A stretch of 23,241 nt of DNA from Chara braunii (taxonomy: Eukaryota; Streptophyta; Charophyceae; Charales; Characeae): assembly GCA_003427395.1 (NCBI GenBank), contig BFEA01000537.1, positions 919,417-942,657 of the forward strand, given 5' to 3'. The notes under the pieces are model-generated. The model made no database searches. It was not told where the DNA came from and worked only from the letters and a program-made list of their open reading frames with translations. Each line of letters opens with the position of its first letter. Position 1 is the first letter of the stretch. Shown piece by piece: positions 9,981 to 19,424 of the stretch. Position numbers and translations under genes: made by a program.

Positions 9981-10936
9981 TGTTACAGCCCGCCAGTTGG
10001 TTGAGCGGACCCGTGAGCCTCCCTAAGCTGCGTCGTACAGTTTGGCCCAGGCCGTGGCAATTGCGCCTGGGCACATACACACAATGCAGGACCGATACAT
10101 CACGAAGTGGCAACAGGCCTACGCAAAAGCAGCACTGTTGACGTACATACCCCGGGTCCTGCGCAAATGCAGCAAACGGCCCAAGTCTGGAGACTCAGGC
10201 CATGTCCAACTGTAAAGGACCCAGGCCCTCAACTGTAGCACTGGGCCTGGGCGCAGGTACTGGGGCCCGACCGGAAGCTACTGGAAGCTTCCCAGCCAGG
10301 CCACACACAGCCAAGCAGAGGCTGCCACTTCCATATAGGAAGGAGGGCAGCCAGGGTCTGGCATTCTGGGCCACACAGGCAATGCGGTCACACTGCTGTG
10401 TTGCTGCGGGAGAGGCTGCATGCTGCATTAGCAGCCAGGGTGCGTGCGGGCGCTTGTGAGGTGAAGAGGGGGCGCTGCTGGGCAGCGGAGCGCTCGCAGC
10501 CATAGCCGGGCTGCAGGGCGCTAGGGGGTAAGAGGGGAATTGGTGGTCTTCAGGAACGAGGCGAGTGTGGGTGGTCAGGGTGGAATGAGGGGAGACGAGA
10601 TACATACCTGGTACATGAGAGACGTCGGCTATGGTGTTGACGTCATGCACATTGGTCTTGAAGAGTCAAAGTGAGCCTGTTGCGTGAATGCTGATGTAGG
10701 TAGGATAGGTGAGTAGTGTAGGCTGGGCGCCGGGCGCCAGACAGAGAGGAGCGACATTGGATACTGTGTTGGTGTGGCCTGAGGGCTTGAACATTGGCTC
10801 GTGACTTCATTGTATTGCTCTCCTTTGGATGAAATCTCGGTGCATTTGTGCTCTCTGCTTGTACACGGCTACTTGGACATCTGTGTGATTTAGCAATTTG
10901 GCTTTCTGTATATCGTTCCCACTCATATTCCTTGCA
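9981..10936 (+). mobile_element. Candidate 5' LTR or solo LTR of a retrotransposon
   Basis: The block opens with TGTTACAGCC (TG at 9981), a start seen in plant LTRs. It closes with CTTGCA (CA at 10935-10936) three bases before a sequence that looks like a Met-tRNA primer binding site. That gives a TG...CA block of 956 bp. I could not find a second matching LTR in the window, so the left border in particular is a guess. The right border is better supported because of the primer binding site. It may belong with the gag relic that begins 1.27 kb downstream, on the same strand. Confidence 0.4.
10621..10645 (+). promoter_or_regulatory. Paired GACGTC elements in candidate LTR
   Basis: GACGTC occurs at 10621-10626 and 10639-10644, the second inside the palindrome TGACGTCA (10638-10645). 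TGACGTCA is the classic bZIP/TGA-factor site, and such sites are common in U3 regions of plant LTRs. Only the sequence match is seen; function is inference. Confidence 0.3.
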
Positions 10937-10939
10937 ATT

Positions 10940-10963
10940 TGGTATCGGACCTGGTTCGAGATC
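10940..10963 (+). other. Primer binding site, methionine tRNA type
   Basis: TGGTATCGGACC followed by TGGTTCGAGATC resembles the complement of the 3' end of plant tRNA-Met, the commonest primer for plant LTR retrotransposons (TGGTATCAGAGC type). It begins three bases after a CA dinucleotide, as expected at the LTR/leader boundary. Small differences from the canonical site suggest decay. Confidence 0.55.
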
Positions 10964-12209
10964 GCCACTTACCTGGCGCTGGCGACATTGTTACTTGGTG
11001 CACTGACGATGCTTCTGTGCAGTAAGGATACTTTGGCACTGGCTTGATATAACGGGGCCCAGGTAGAGGGGCCGGCCGCTGGAAGGCTGTGGCGACAGTG
11101 GATGTATGTATGATGATGAGAGCATGCTGATGTGGCATTTTGGCAGAGGTGGCACTGCATTGCGTTGTGGGTGGTACCGAAAACCAGTCATCGAAATGCA
11201 CATCAGCTCAATTGGTGAGAAATCTTTGGTTGGGGGCAGCTGTCTCCTGGTACGTTGTTCCCTTACCTTATCTACCCTCTCAATCTCTTCTTACCGTGAG
11301 GAAGTGAGTCCAACCTTGAGTGTCCTCTCTTTTGTGTGAGGAGTTGTGAGCGCTCTACCTTGAGAGACAACATTCTTCCCGGTGGCGCATCTGGCAGGAG
11401 AGGGCGGTGCCTCTGAAGGGCCCTGGTCGAAGCACGGGTCACGGTCACCATGCCAACCCACGGGAGTAGTACACACAGGCCATGCTGCTTTGTCCTTTGA
11501 AGGCTCTTTGCTGCGCTGATAGAAGGGGTGTGCGGACTGACCAGTCCTTTGCAGACGCTATCCAGACCATCTATAAATATTTCTGGTGGGGGTCTGAACT
11601 GTCCACGGGTTGTGATCGTCATCCTGATTGCGACATTAAATAATTCTTGAGGACCGTGGGGGTTGTCCTTAAACTGCCTCTTGATCAGCCAGATCAGTCA
11701 GATGTAAGGCTTGTTGCACTCGGGGGTAAACAACGCACAGTTCTGGTCATAAGCATACGCCTTGGGCACAGGGGTGGGCCACTAATGCACACCTTAGACA
11801 CTGCCGCTTTATGATGGCTACAGGCACGTTGGATACAGGGGAGGAATTTTCCAATTGAGACTCAGCTGTCAAACACAACAATACCCATTGTGCATACATC
11901 TGCTCACTGAGTCTATTTTTATTTTGATTAGTTGGTTGACAGACTGCTAACACCTCACAGACAACCTAGATTAGAACTGTAATGTTCTACCGTAGTCAGT
12001 TCTTTTTTTTTAAGCCTTTGTAAGTGAACTAATCAAGGTAAGTTTAGACTATGTGTACAGCCTATGTAAATGTTGTTGAAACCGCTTGAACGGCAGTCTA
12101 GGTAACTCGCTGGATATTTATTTTAATTTTACTATTTTTAGAACCGGTCAGACACATGCTGCGGTAGTTTCCATAGTGGATACTAGTGCAGACAACGTTT
12201 GCCTAGCCA
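10964..12209 (+). other. Possible retroelement leader; no gene identified
   Basis: This lies between the primer binding site and the gag start. Minus-strand frames at 11272-11622 and nearby do not resemble a family I know. A T8-9 run near 12003 and an AT-rich stretch at 12115-12142 ending in TTTTTAG resemble an intron end but are not conclusive. I see nothing firm here. Confidence 0.35.
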
Positions 12210-13870
12210 ATGAGTGGATCGGAGGGTGGTGAAGATACAACTGATGATAGAAGGCAAACTAGGCGTAATATGCTTGTAGTGTTTCAGGTCCTGCTACCGT
12301 GAGACGAGAGAAGGCTAACGCCCGAAGCAAGGGTCTGTAATCTTGAGACTGTGAGGGAAGTTGCAACAACTGTAGAAAGAACGTTTGCAACAGCAGCGGC
12401 TAGCGCAGTAGCAATGACTACATCTGTGGCATCGTTTGTGGCAACCTCGTCTGGTTTTTCGTTTGGAATGCCGGACACAACCGGATAGTCCATCTCCAGT
12501 ACTACAGGATACGGAACCAGTCAGATGGCGGGCGTGCAGTCCAGCTCGCCGACTCCATGCACCAAGGAGCGGATGGAGCTCCAGCAAGTAGAGAGGATCC
12601 GCTTAAGGCTAGAGGAGGAACTTAAAAAATCTACTGAAAGAGAATGAAATTAGAAATAGAAGTGTCAGACTTGAGGGTAGGGCGGCAGACAAAGCTGCTT
12701 AGAAGGGTTAGATGACTCGACGCTTGACGACACCGCAAGGATTCTCAAGGCGAGCATCCTGTCCATGCACGCATACATGGACAACAAATTGGACGCTATC
12801 CAGGACACCCTGGACCAGATCTTGAATGCCATGCACAGGCCAGGAGTCAGGCCAACAGTTTTGCCATCGCTGCCATTCTTGGCGACGACAGGCCCGCATC
12901 TGCCTCAGTCTGGTACCACACCAAGCGGTACTTCAGCAACAACAACACAGACTGCTGCTTCTTCATCTTCTTGTCCAGCAGCTGGAGCTACACCACAGCT
13001 GCCACCTGTCCCACCAGCGGGACAACAACAACCTTGGTACCCCAAGACCCCATTGAAACCACCCCCAACCTTCTCAGGAGATAAGAGGCTCTCGACATTT
13101 GGTTGAGAACAGTGTCAGTGTGGGTGAGGGCGAAGAGGACGTTGGTAGAGGAGGAAGCGATAACTGTTGCATCCTACTTAGAGGATTCAGCAGCTCGTTG
13201 GCTAGGCGGGTTAGTAGTATCGAAGGGATTCAACAGGAACATGGGTGACTGGGCTAAGACCCATACCCTGGAGCGCTTTATGGACTTGGTGGAAGCACGA
13301 TGGGACAACCCACAACACACACAAATTGCCACTGATGGGTTGCTGAAACTTGATGCTAAAAAGTAGGAGTCCGTGCGTGAACTCATCTCTACCGTAGAGC
13401 GTTTGATTGTCGTCCCTGGGGTACAATACAATCCACAGGTCTTGTTGACCATGTTTTTGAGGTGTCTTCCCACAAACATCAAGAACTTGCTAGCCAACAA
13501 CGCTCAGTTAGAGTATCACACGTTTGAGACCCTTAGCAAAAAGGCCTTAGATTTAGAGGTTACACTAGGAGGTGCTTAGAACCCCTCTACGGATGGAAGA
13601 AAGAAGAAGAGTCCACAAGAATGGAAGAAGAAGAGGAGTCGATTGATGTTGGTCGAGGCCGAGGGTACTCAGACCGAGATTGAGGATTTCTCAGACCTTG
13701 TGGACGACACAAAGCATTATTTGCAGGGTGCTTGCATTAACTGCGACGAGTATGACCATCAACAGTTTAAATGCAAGAACGTGAAGGTCCCCCATAAGAT
13801 ACCACCTAAGGGTGGGATTCCCTTCTCCCAAGGCGGGGCCTCTACGAGCTCTAGCTCGGGAAACACCTAG
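12210..13870 (+). pseudogene. gag: Ty3/gypsy-type gag (capsid-nucleocapsid), decayed
   Basis: Gag forms the cytoplasmic virus-like particle of an LTR retrotransposon. A start at ATG 12210 gives an acidic then basic N-terminus that soon breaks. Fragments follow with a charged helical, coiled-coil-like segment (about 12555-12645), a second helical segment (12765-12835) and a Pro/Gln/Thr linker ending KPPPTFSG. The capsid core is read in one frame from about 13091 with WLRTVSVWVRAKRT, YLEDSAARWL, ERFMDLVEARW, VRELISTVERLIV and FLRCLPTNIKNLL. Then come a basic stretch (KKKSPQEWKKKR) and an intact CX2CX4HX4C zinc knuckle (CINC near 13734). Breaks: several in the N-terminal part, a frameshift near 13085-13093, and TAG codons at 13364 and 13577; the frame ends at TAG 13868-13870. 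The whole capsid and nucleocapsid frame is otherwise well kept. Confidence 0.88.
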
Positions 13871-13881
13871 GGCCAGTAAAA

Positions 13882-14351
13882 GTTGTAGCTACTTCTACTC
13901 TCGTTAAAGCGGGTGATGTACCCTCCCTGTTTCAAGAGAAGCTATGAACTCCTTGGTCACCCCGCAGACGCATCCTGACCCAACGATACTCTAGTCGTTG
14001 GATTTGTCTGAGGCTTTAGAGGACCTACGAAGTGAGTGGTCGGCAAGGGACCCTCATGAGTCCTGGGTGGCACTAAGTCGAGGTCCTAGAGGGGAGCACT
14101 TCGTTGTGCAAGTTGGTGTAGGTGACCGCAAGTGCGGTGGCTTCATAGACATCGGCTCCACGCGAAATTTCATAAGCCGCGACTGCGTTGAGAGACTGCG
14201 CCTACAGGACCAGGTGCAACGCCTGAGTAGACCGGTAGCATCTACTTCGGCCAGCAAAGAGCGCATGTTAGTGGAGGACTATGTCAAGGATATAATCTGC
14301 ACTTTCTCCTATACAAGAGGGTTACTTAAGGCTGATTTTGCGGTTACTTAA
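13882..14351 (+). pseudogene. Retrotransposon aspartic protease fragment
   Basis: This continues the gag region after frame changes. A first stretch from 13882 (VVATSTLVKAGDVPSLF) has a TGA; a second frame is open at 13998-14351. The latter carries the retropepsin signature as FIDIGSTRNFIS (about 14142-14175). The usual D-S/T-G active-site triplet reads D-I-G, so one conserved catalytic-loop residue is lost. The domain stops at LLKADFAVT, where the family would normally continue to the flap and the Ile-Leu-Gly segment and then to reverse transcriptase. Instead there is a 22-bp tandem duplication and then noncoding repeats. No RT, RNase H or integrase is found downstream, so this is a non-autonomous or deleted element. 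Confidence 0.8.
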
Positions 14352-14375
14352 GGTCGATTTTGCGGTTACTTCAAG
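14321..14375. repeat. 22-bp tandem duplication at the protease break
   Basis: GTTACTTAAGG plus CTGATTTTGCG (14321-14342) is repeated as 14343-14364 with two changes, and a third partial start (GTTACTTCAAG) follows at 14365-14375. It introduces the stop that ends the protease frame and leads straight into the spaced 19-mer array. Confidence 0.85.
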
Positions 14376-14421
14376 ATAAAAGTTGACTGCTATGTTTATT
14401 TCTGATTTATGAAGGACCGAG

Positions 14422-15875
14422 TTTGTTTCTAAGATGAATGGTCTAGTTGCTACGTTTTTTTACTTGTTTTCTCCACAACAAGAACTTGTTTCTAAGATGA
14501 ATTGTCTGGTTGTATCTTTCGGGCTCTGTTTGAATGATCTTCAAAGGTCACATTTTGTTTCTAAGATGAATGGTTTGACTGCTTGTTTAATTTGGGTGGT
14601 TTTTTAACAGGCTTTGGGCATTGTTTCTAAGATGAATGACTCACTGTACTCTGCTTTCTTCGTGTTTCTAAAGAAAAGGGTAGAGTTTGTTTCTAAGATG
14701 AAGGGCTCAACTCTTTGTAAGTTTTATTCTGAGGGAGATACATGTGGAGGACTAAACTTTGTTTCTAAGATAAACGATTTAGTCTAAAATCACTCATGAG
14801 AACTAAGAACAGGATTTTACATTGCCTATCTATACATATATATATATATATGTATATATATATGGGTAGCACGGCGTACGTGTACGCGGGTTGCGCGTAC
14901 ATGCGTACATGTATTCCTATACGCGACACGTACACACGTACACGTACTCCCATACGTGGGAATACGTAAAAAAAAAAAAAAAAAAACATCATCGAAAAAA
15001 TCTGAAATAAAATTATGTTATGCAAAATGATATTTCAAACAACGTTTGCCCAAGACTTATCTCGAAATGCTGTACCAAAATCGAGTTAAGAATAAAAGAC
15101 ACAAAAAACAAACAAATTGAAATAATTAAAAAAAAAACAGGAAAAAAAAAAAAAAAAAACTTCTATAATAAATATATCTTATACAGAAACATGATACAAA
15201 CAACTTTTGCCTGGGATTCATCCCCGAATTCCCAACCAAACTCGAGTAAGAAAAAAAGGTAATATTATCATAATAATTGAAAAACTATTTAAAAATATTT
15301 GTTTTCAATTTTTTAGGTTTCTGATTTTTAAATCGAGCTTGGTTTGGAATTTGAGTATGACTCCTAGGCAAATGTTGTTTGTATGATCATTCTACACAAC
15401 ATACTTGTTTTTCAGACTTTTTTGATTTTTTTTTTTTTTTTTTTTTACGTACTCGTACGCGCGATTTTGGGTTCGTACGTGTACGTCGGAATACGTACGC
15501 GTACGGGGTGCTACCCATATATATATATATATATGTATGCTTATCCGAACAGGGTTCGTCATACTTTGTTTCTAAGATGAATCGTTTGACTATAGTCTTA
15601 TCACAATAAGAGAGGTACAATTAAGAGCTATAATTGAAGGTTACTTGGGCAGATTGAGCTTTGTTTCTAAGATGAATGGCTAAGTCGTACGCCCACATTG
15701 AAGACCAAGTCCTGAGAAATACTATAACTTGTATATTAAACAAGTCCAAGGCAGGCTAGACTTTGTTTCTAAGATGAATGGTGTAAGTCGTACGCCTAAT
15801 AAAGAGAGAAGTAGTTATGCAACTTGTTCGTGTATAACTACGGCAAAGAGTTGGGTTTTGTTTATAAGATGAATG
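14422..15875 (+). repeat. Interspersed array of a 19-bp core, ten copies
   Basis: The core TTTGTTTCTAAGATGAATG, perfect or with one to four mismatches, starts at 14422, 14485, 14554, 14620, 14686, 14758, 15565, 15660, 15762 and 15857. A degenerate eleventh copy may lie at about 14365-14385. Spacing is 63-72 bp in the first group and 95-102 bp in the second. The core is usually followed by a weaker GGYYTRACT-like extension. Spacers are mostly unrelated, but the two after 15660 and 15762 share TAAGTCGTACGCC. The large gap between copies 6 and 7 (807 bp) is explained by an inserted 0.7-kb element; without it the spacing is about 100 bp. All copies are in the same orientation as gag. I know of no named family with this design. 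Confidence 0.85.
14832..15538. mobile_element. Foldback/MITE-like element with long inverted arms
   Basis: The ends are inverted copies. The left has (AT)n then GGGTAGCAC (14864-14872), and the right has GTGCTACCC (15508-15516) then (AT)n. Inside each end lies about 90 bp rich in TACG/CGTACG, then an A-run (left, 14969-14986) or T-run (right, about 15427-15446). Next is a roughly 100-bp AT-rich segment holding ACAAACAAC-TTTGCC and ending near an AATCGAG motif. The left arm is about 14832-15090 and the right arm about 15326-15538. A third copy of the AT-rich segment lies between them in direct orientation to the left arm (about 15155-15260). No transposase is present. The target appears to be a TA-rich spacer of the 19-mer array; an exact target-site duplication cannot be read because of the AT repeats. 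Confidence 0.78.
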
Positions 15876-16177
15876 ACCTAACTCAATGTCCTATGTAAGA
15901 TAGGATAAATGGTTAATCATCTGAGGGTTCAATGACCAACTTATGAGAAAAACAACTTGGGGTTTTGGTGAGAGTATTTATCTTGGTTGTATGTGTCTGC
16001 TTGTCAGTGAGTTAGTCTAAGTTTGTCCATTGATAGGTAGTTGCTTTAGATGCTCGCCATGTGTTGGAGCCATAAAAGTTAGTTGAATTTTCGTCTTTTC
16101 AAAGTTAAGTTGTCATAGGAGTTAGTTGAATTTTTAGATTCTTAAAGTTAAGTTGTTCTGACTTTATATCTAGTTTT
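15876..16177. repeat. AT-rich stretch with a 43-bp duplication
   Basis: GTTAGTTGAATTTT begins at 16078 and again at 16121, each followed by an AAAGTTAAGTTGT segment, a 43-bp tandem pair. The sequence before it (15876-16077) is AT-rich with no gene or clear repeat. Confidence 0.65.
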
Positions 16178-16790
16178 GTATAAATTTTGGAAAGGTACTT
16201 TTTGATAGGGGAAGTGCAACCAATTTTTTCACAAATCCAATAAAATTTTATCTTTGCAAACTTTTTGTCTTAATCCTATATATGACTTAGTATAAATTTT
16301 GGAAGCCTACACTTTTTAAGGGAAGTGTTGCCCATTTTTTTACTAATTCAAAGAGTTAGACAAATTTTGACTTTGTGAAGTCAAAATTATTTTTAGGATT
16401 CATATTTAGGTTTGTATAAAATTTTGGAAAGTCTCTTTCACTAGGGGAAGTGCTGCTGAAATTTCTACCAATCTAAAAAGTTCGTTAAAAGTTGCCTTTA
16501 CGGAATTCAACTTTTGTCTTTCAGTTATATCCGACTTAGTATAAATCTTGGAAGCCTACTTCTCTAGGCGAATTGTTGCCAAAATTTTTACTAATTCAGG
16601 GAGTGAGACAAAATTTGTCTCTGTAAAGTCAAAGTCTTATTTCAGATTTCATATTTAACTAAATTTGACTCTGTAAAATCAAAATCTTGTTTTATATTTC
16701 ATATTCACTTAGTATAAATGATGGAAAGACACTTTTTCTAAGGGAAATGTTGCCGAAAGTTTTCTAGTTTCAAGGAGTTGGATTATTTTT
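16178..16790. repeat. AT-rich tandem repeat with alternating A/B units
   Basis: The motif GTATAAATTTTGGAA (with small changes) starts at 16178, 16290, 16414, 16539 and 16712, each followed by a GGGGAAGTGYTGCC-like block about 30 bp later. Units 1 and 3 share TTTGTATAAA...GGAAAG and GGGGAAGTGC. Units 2 and 4 share GACTTAGTATAAA...GGAAGCCTAC and TACTAATTCA. The array therefore alternates two types, with a dimer period of about 236-249 bp. The last interval (173 bp) is lengthened by an internal duplication of a TTTGWCTCTGTAAARTCAAA block. Units also contain a GACTTTGTGAAGTC-like inverted repeat. Confidence 0.78.
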
Positions 16791-17291
16791 TAGTTAGGAA
16801 AAACTTTGACAATTCATCCTGTACAGGGGAGATGTTCCTTAATTTTTCATATCAACGAGAGAGAGGTTTAAATTTAGTCTTATGATGAGTTGGACTGAGA
16901 TGTGATATGGGGTTTATCCTCCATATACTTAAGTACCAATTTGGATACTGGTCTGTGTTGTACTACAAGTCCTCTTCATTCACTTCAATTCAAGGTTGAG
17001 TAGTCTTAGCTTGATCCTATGAGAATCATCTCCTATTATCACTTGATAACAAGTCAGTTTATGACTCAATTTTAATTGATTCTAGCCCCTGTGGGTTGAA
17101 TTGGTTCTTTGAGGTTTTGAGTCTTTTGACCCAGAATTTTATTAAATGGCCATTTAAAAAGGACTGAGTGCTTCCTTTTGGAAGGTTGGATAAAGGTTGG
17201 GATTTGTGTGAATAAGGCAAGGGGTGTCAATGCAGAGAGTGGTTGAAGTTGACCCCGTGTAGTGTGTGGTCTGTTGATGTTAAATCTTTGC
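16791..17291. other. No gene recognised
   Basis: AT-rich sequence without a coding signal. A purine-rich AAGGCAAGGGG just before TGTCAATG (near 17216-17232) could be read as a polypurine tract before an LTR, but no matching LTR copy supports it. Confidence 0.4.
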
Positions 17292-17464
17292 GTGATTGCA
17301 CGTGTGTTTGTGATTTTGAGTCAGGATTTGACTTGCTTGCAATCATTTGTATATTTGGAAGAAAGTCAAATTGTGATTGCACGTGTGTTTGTGATTTTGA
17401 GTCAGAATTTGACTTGCTTGCAATCATTTGTATATTTGGAAGGAAGTCAAATTGTGATTGTCAG
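17292..17464. repeat. 81-bp tandem duplication
   Basis: Two nearly identical 81-bp units lie at 17292-17372 and 17373-17453, starting GTGATTGCACGTGTG; a third start follows at 17454. Because 81 is a multiple of three, frames stay open across it on both strands. These repeated peptides are a by-product and not evidence of a gene. Confidence 0.93.
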
Positions 17465-19288
17465 AGTGATCGTCTCATATTCAGTAATCCCATTATACCC
17501 CGGGTACCTACACGGGTTGATTGACCATGCACGAGGGTTGCGTGAATTAGGTTGAGAGAAACAGGGTGATCCCTTCATTTTGCTTGTTAAGTTTTATAGT
17601 TGGACATTGGGGTCCGTAGCGGCTGTCAAAGTCAAACCCCTTGTCATGTTACAAGGCCTCCGAAGATAGGGCCCTTTCCCGTAAGTCAGGGGCGTTTCAC
17701 CGTCACAAAGGGCTGAAGCCCGCCTACTGCTCCTCTCCGCAGTTTGCAAAAGAGGGTAGGACTCATATTCACATTCGTGATTGTCTAGCGCCATGAGAGT
17801 AACCCGTCAAGACACATGTCAACAGACACTTGAGTGTCGAATGCGACCCTCAAAATCATTGAGGATTGCATGGTCATAGGTACCACATAGTACGCCACTG
17901 CGACCGCTTGCATATTCATGCATGGGCAGTTGATATGATAAAGTATGCGCCACTGAGCTATTTATTTGGAGCTTTGTGCGAGACGCCCGCTTATTCTGCC
18001 GTCGAAAAGTTATGGGTTGAAAGTGGAAAAAGGGACTAGGCATGATTTGAGTGTGAAGTTGGTTTTATTATTATTTAAAGCGTATCGCGTGGTTAGATTG
18101 GCCGTTCTAGTCGATCGACATAAAACCGTTCTTGGGAAGTCAGCCCCTAAAGCGTCGGTTCCCGTGCGGGTTGGATTAAGGTGTTCGACCACGCGTGCCC
18201 CCTCTGCTACAACGAACGAGAAACGCCCTTGGTTGGGCCACCTCTCCGATTGCACTCGAGAAGCTCTCGCACGTGGTTCGGTAGCTCGGCGGGGATACGC
18301 CTATCTAGGGAGGTGACAACTCCCGCGAGTAGAGGTAAGGTTGTGCCTCGCGTGACCTCTATCATGTCGTAGAGGTTAGTGAGGGGTACAACTGGCGCAC
18401 TCGGCGGGAGCAGCACTGCTCTGCGAAAGAAGTACTGCAAAATCCTATGTGACGCAGTTGGGAGGGTCCATTTCCAGGACCGATGCGTTCAATAATGCGT
18501 GCTAATCAATATACACAATTTGGATTATCACTCAGTAAATTCATAAAAGAAGGAGAGAAGAGGGAAAATACTCAAAATAACTGAAGCCAAATATCAAACC
18601 TTGATCGAACTAACTCTTTAACAAGTCATGATTGAGGACAATGAGGATCAATCTTGATCGTCGTTTGAAGAGTGCATCAAGTTAGATGATCGTTTATTCC
18701 CAGTTTCTCCTAGGGGCTGGAGTTCCATAAGTAGATGCTAACCCTTTCCCCACTCTCTTCTTCTGAGAACAATTTTTTGTGAGGGTGGTGATCTCGTACA
18801 ATTTAGCTCAATCTTGGATAACACTTCGAGAGAGTAGACAACGAGGACTAGTTCTCACCCATTTCACTCTCCCTTCCCCCTCCCCCTCCTCCTCCTCCTC
18901 CTTCCCGGAGCCTTTCTTCATGGTCCGCTCCACCATAGATGAGTGGAGGGGCCAGGCCACCTTCTTCCTCCTCATCGCTGGACTCACTGAGCAGTCGCTC
19001 CAGTAGCATGACGCCAAACTTGCAGACCGCGAAATGAGGAGGAGCACTTCGCTCCTTCATAAAATATACCGAGCAACTTCCTTTTGGGCGGTGGCTTTCC
19101 AGGCTACCGGTACCTTCCTCCTTTTGGAGGGAAACACCATTGCAGGTCTGATATCCTCCGCAACAGGCCCTAAACTCAGCCTACTGGACCGACACCCATA
19201 GACCTAAGCCTACCGGAATCCTAAAATTCACTCGGCCTCTAAAGGGTCTAACTTTCTGTCTCTTTTTTCCTACCTACCGGCCACTCAA
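17465..19288. other. No gene recognised
   Basis: I find no recognisable coding, RNA or mobile-element feature over 1.8 kb. The part at 17600-18450 has a more even base composition than its neighbours and could be an unrecognised LTR or gene remnant. A (CCT)n-rich pyrimidine tract lies at about 18868-18905 and explains the Glu/Gly-rich minus-strand frames there. GGAGC-ACTTC-GCTCC at 19041-19055 is a small hairpin. Confidence 0.45.
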
Positions 19289-19358
19289 GTGTTTTCCAAC
19301 CTACGTGGGCCTGACCTAAGCTGCTTGTGTATTTTCCATCTACGCGGGTCTAGCCTAA
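19289..19358. repeat. 38-bp diverged tandem duplication
   Basis: GTGTTTTCCAACCTACG at 19289 and GTGTATTTTCCATCTACG at 19327 each continue into a GGGYCTRRCCTAA block. The period is 38 bp. Confidence 0.6.
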
Positions 19359-19424
19359 TGCTACACCCCGCTGCAAACCAGGCCCGAGGGCCTTCCAAGC
19401 ATACAATTACCTTGGTGGGTCACA

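Noticed and set aside
11272-11760. Minus-strand frame that reads like coding sequence
   Set aside because: No family recognised, stops appear just upstream, and it sits in the presumed leader of a plus-strand retroelement. Not enough to call.
14422-15875. CRISPR-like look of the spaced 19-mer array
   Set aside because: The context is eukaryotic (LINE, U6, gag), spacers vary from about 45 to 85 bp, repeats are degenerate, and there are no cas genes.
17216-17240. Polypurine tract followed by TG as a 3' LTR start
   Set aside because: No matching sequence is found near 9981 or elsewhere upstream in the window.
18840-19060. Glu/Gly-rich minus-strand proteins
   Set aside because: They arise from the (CCT)n-rich tract and show no independent coding features.
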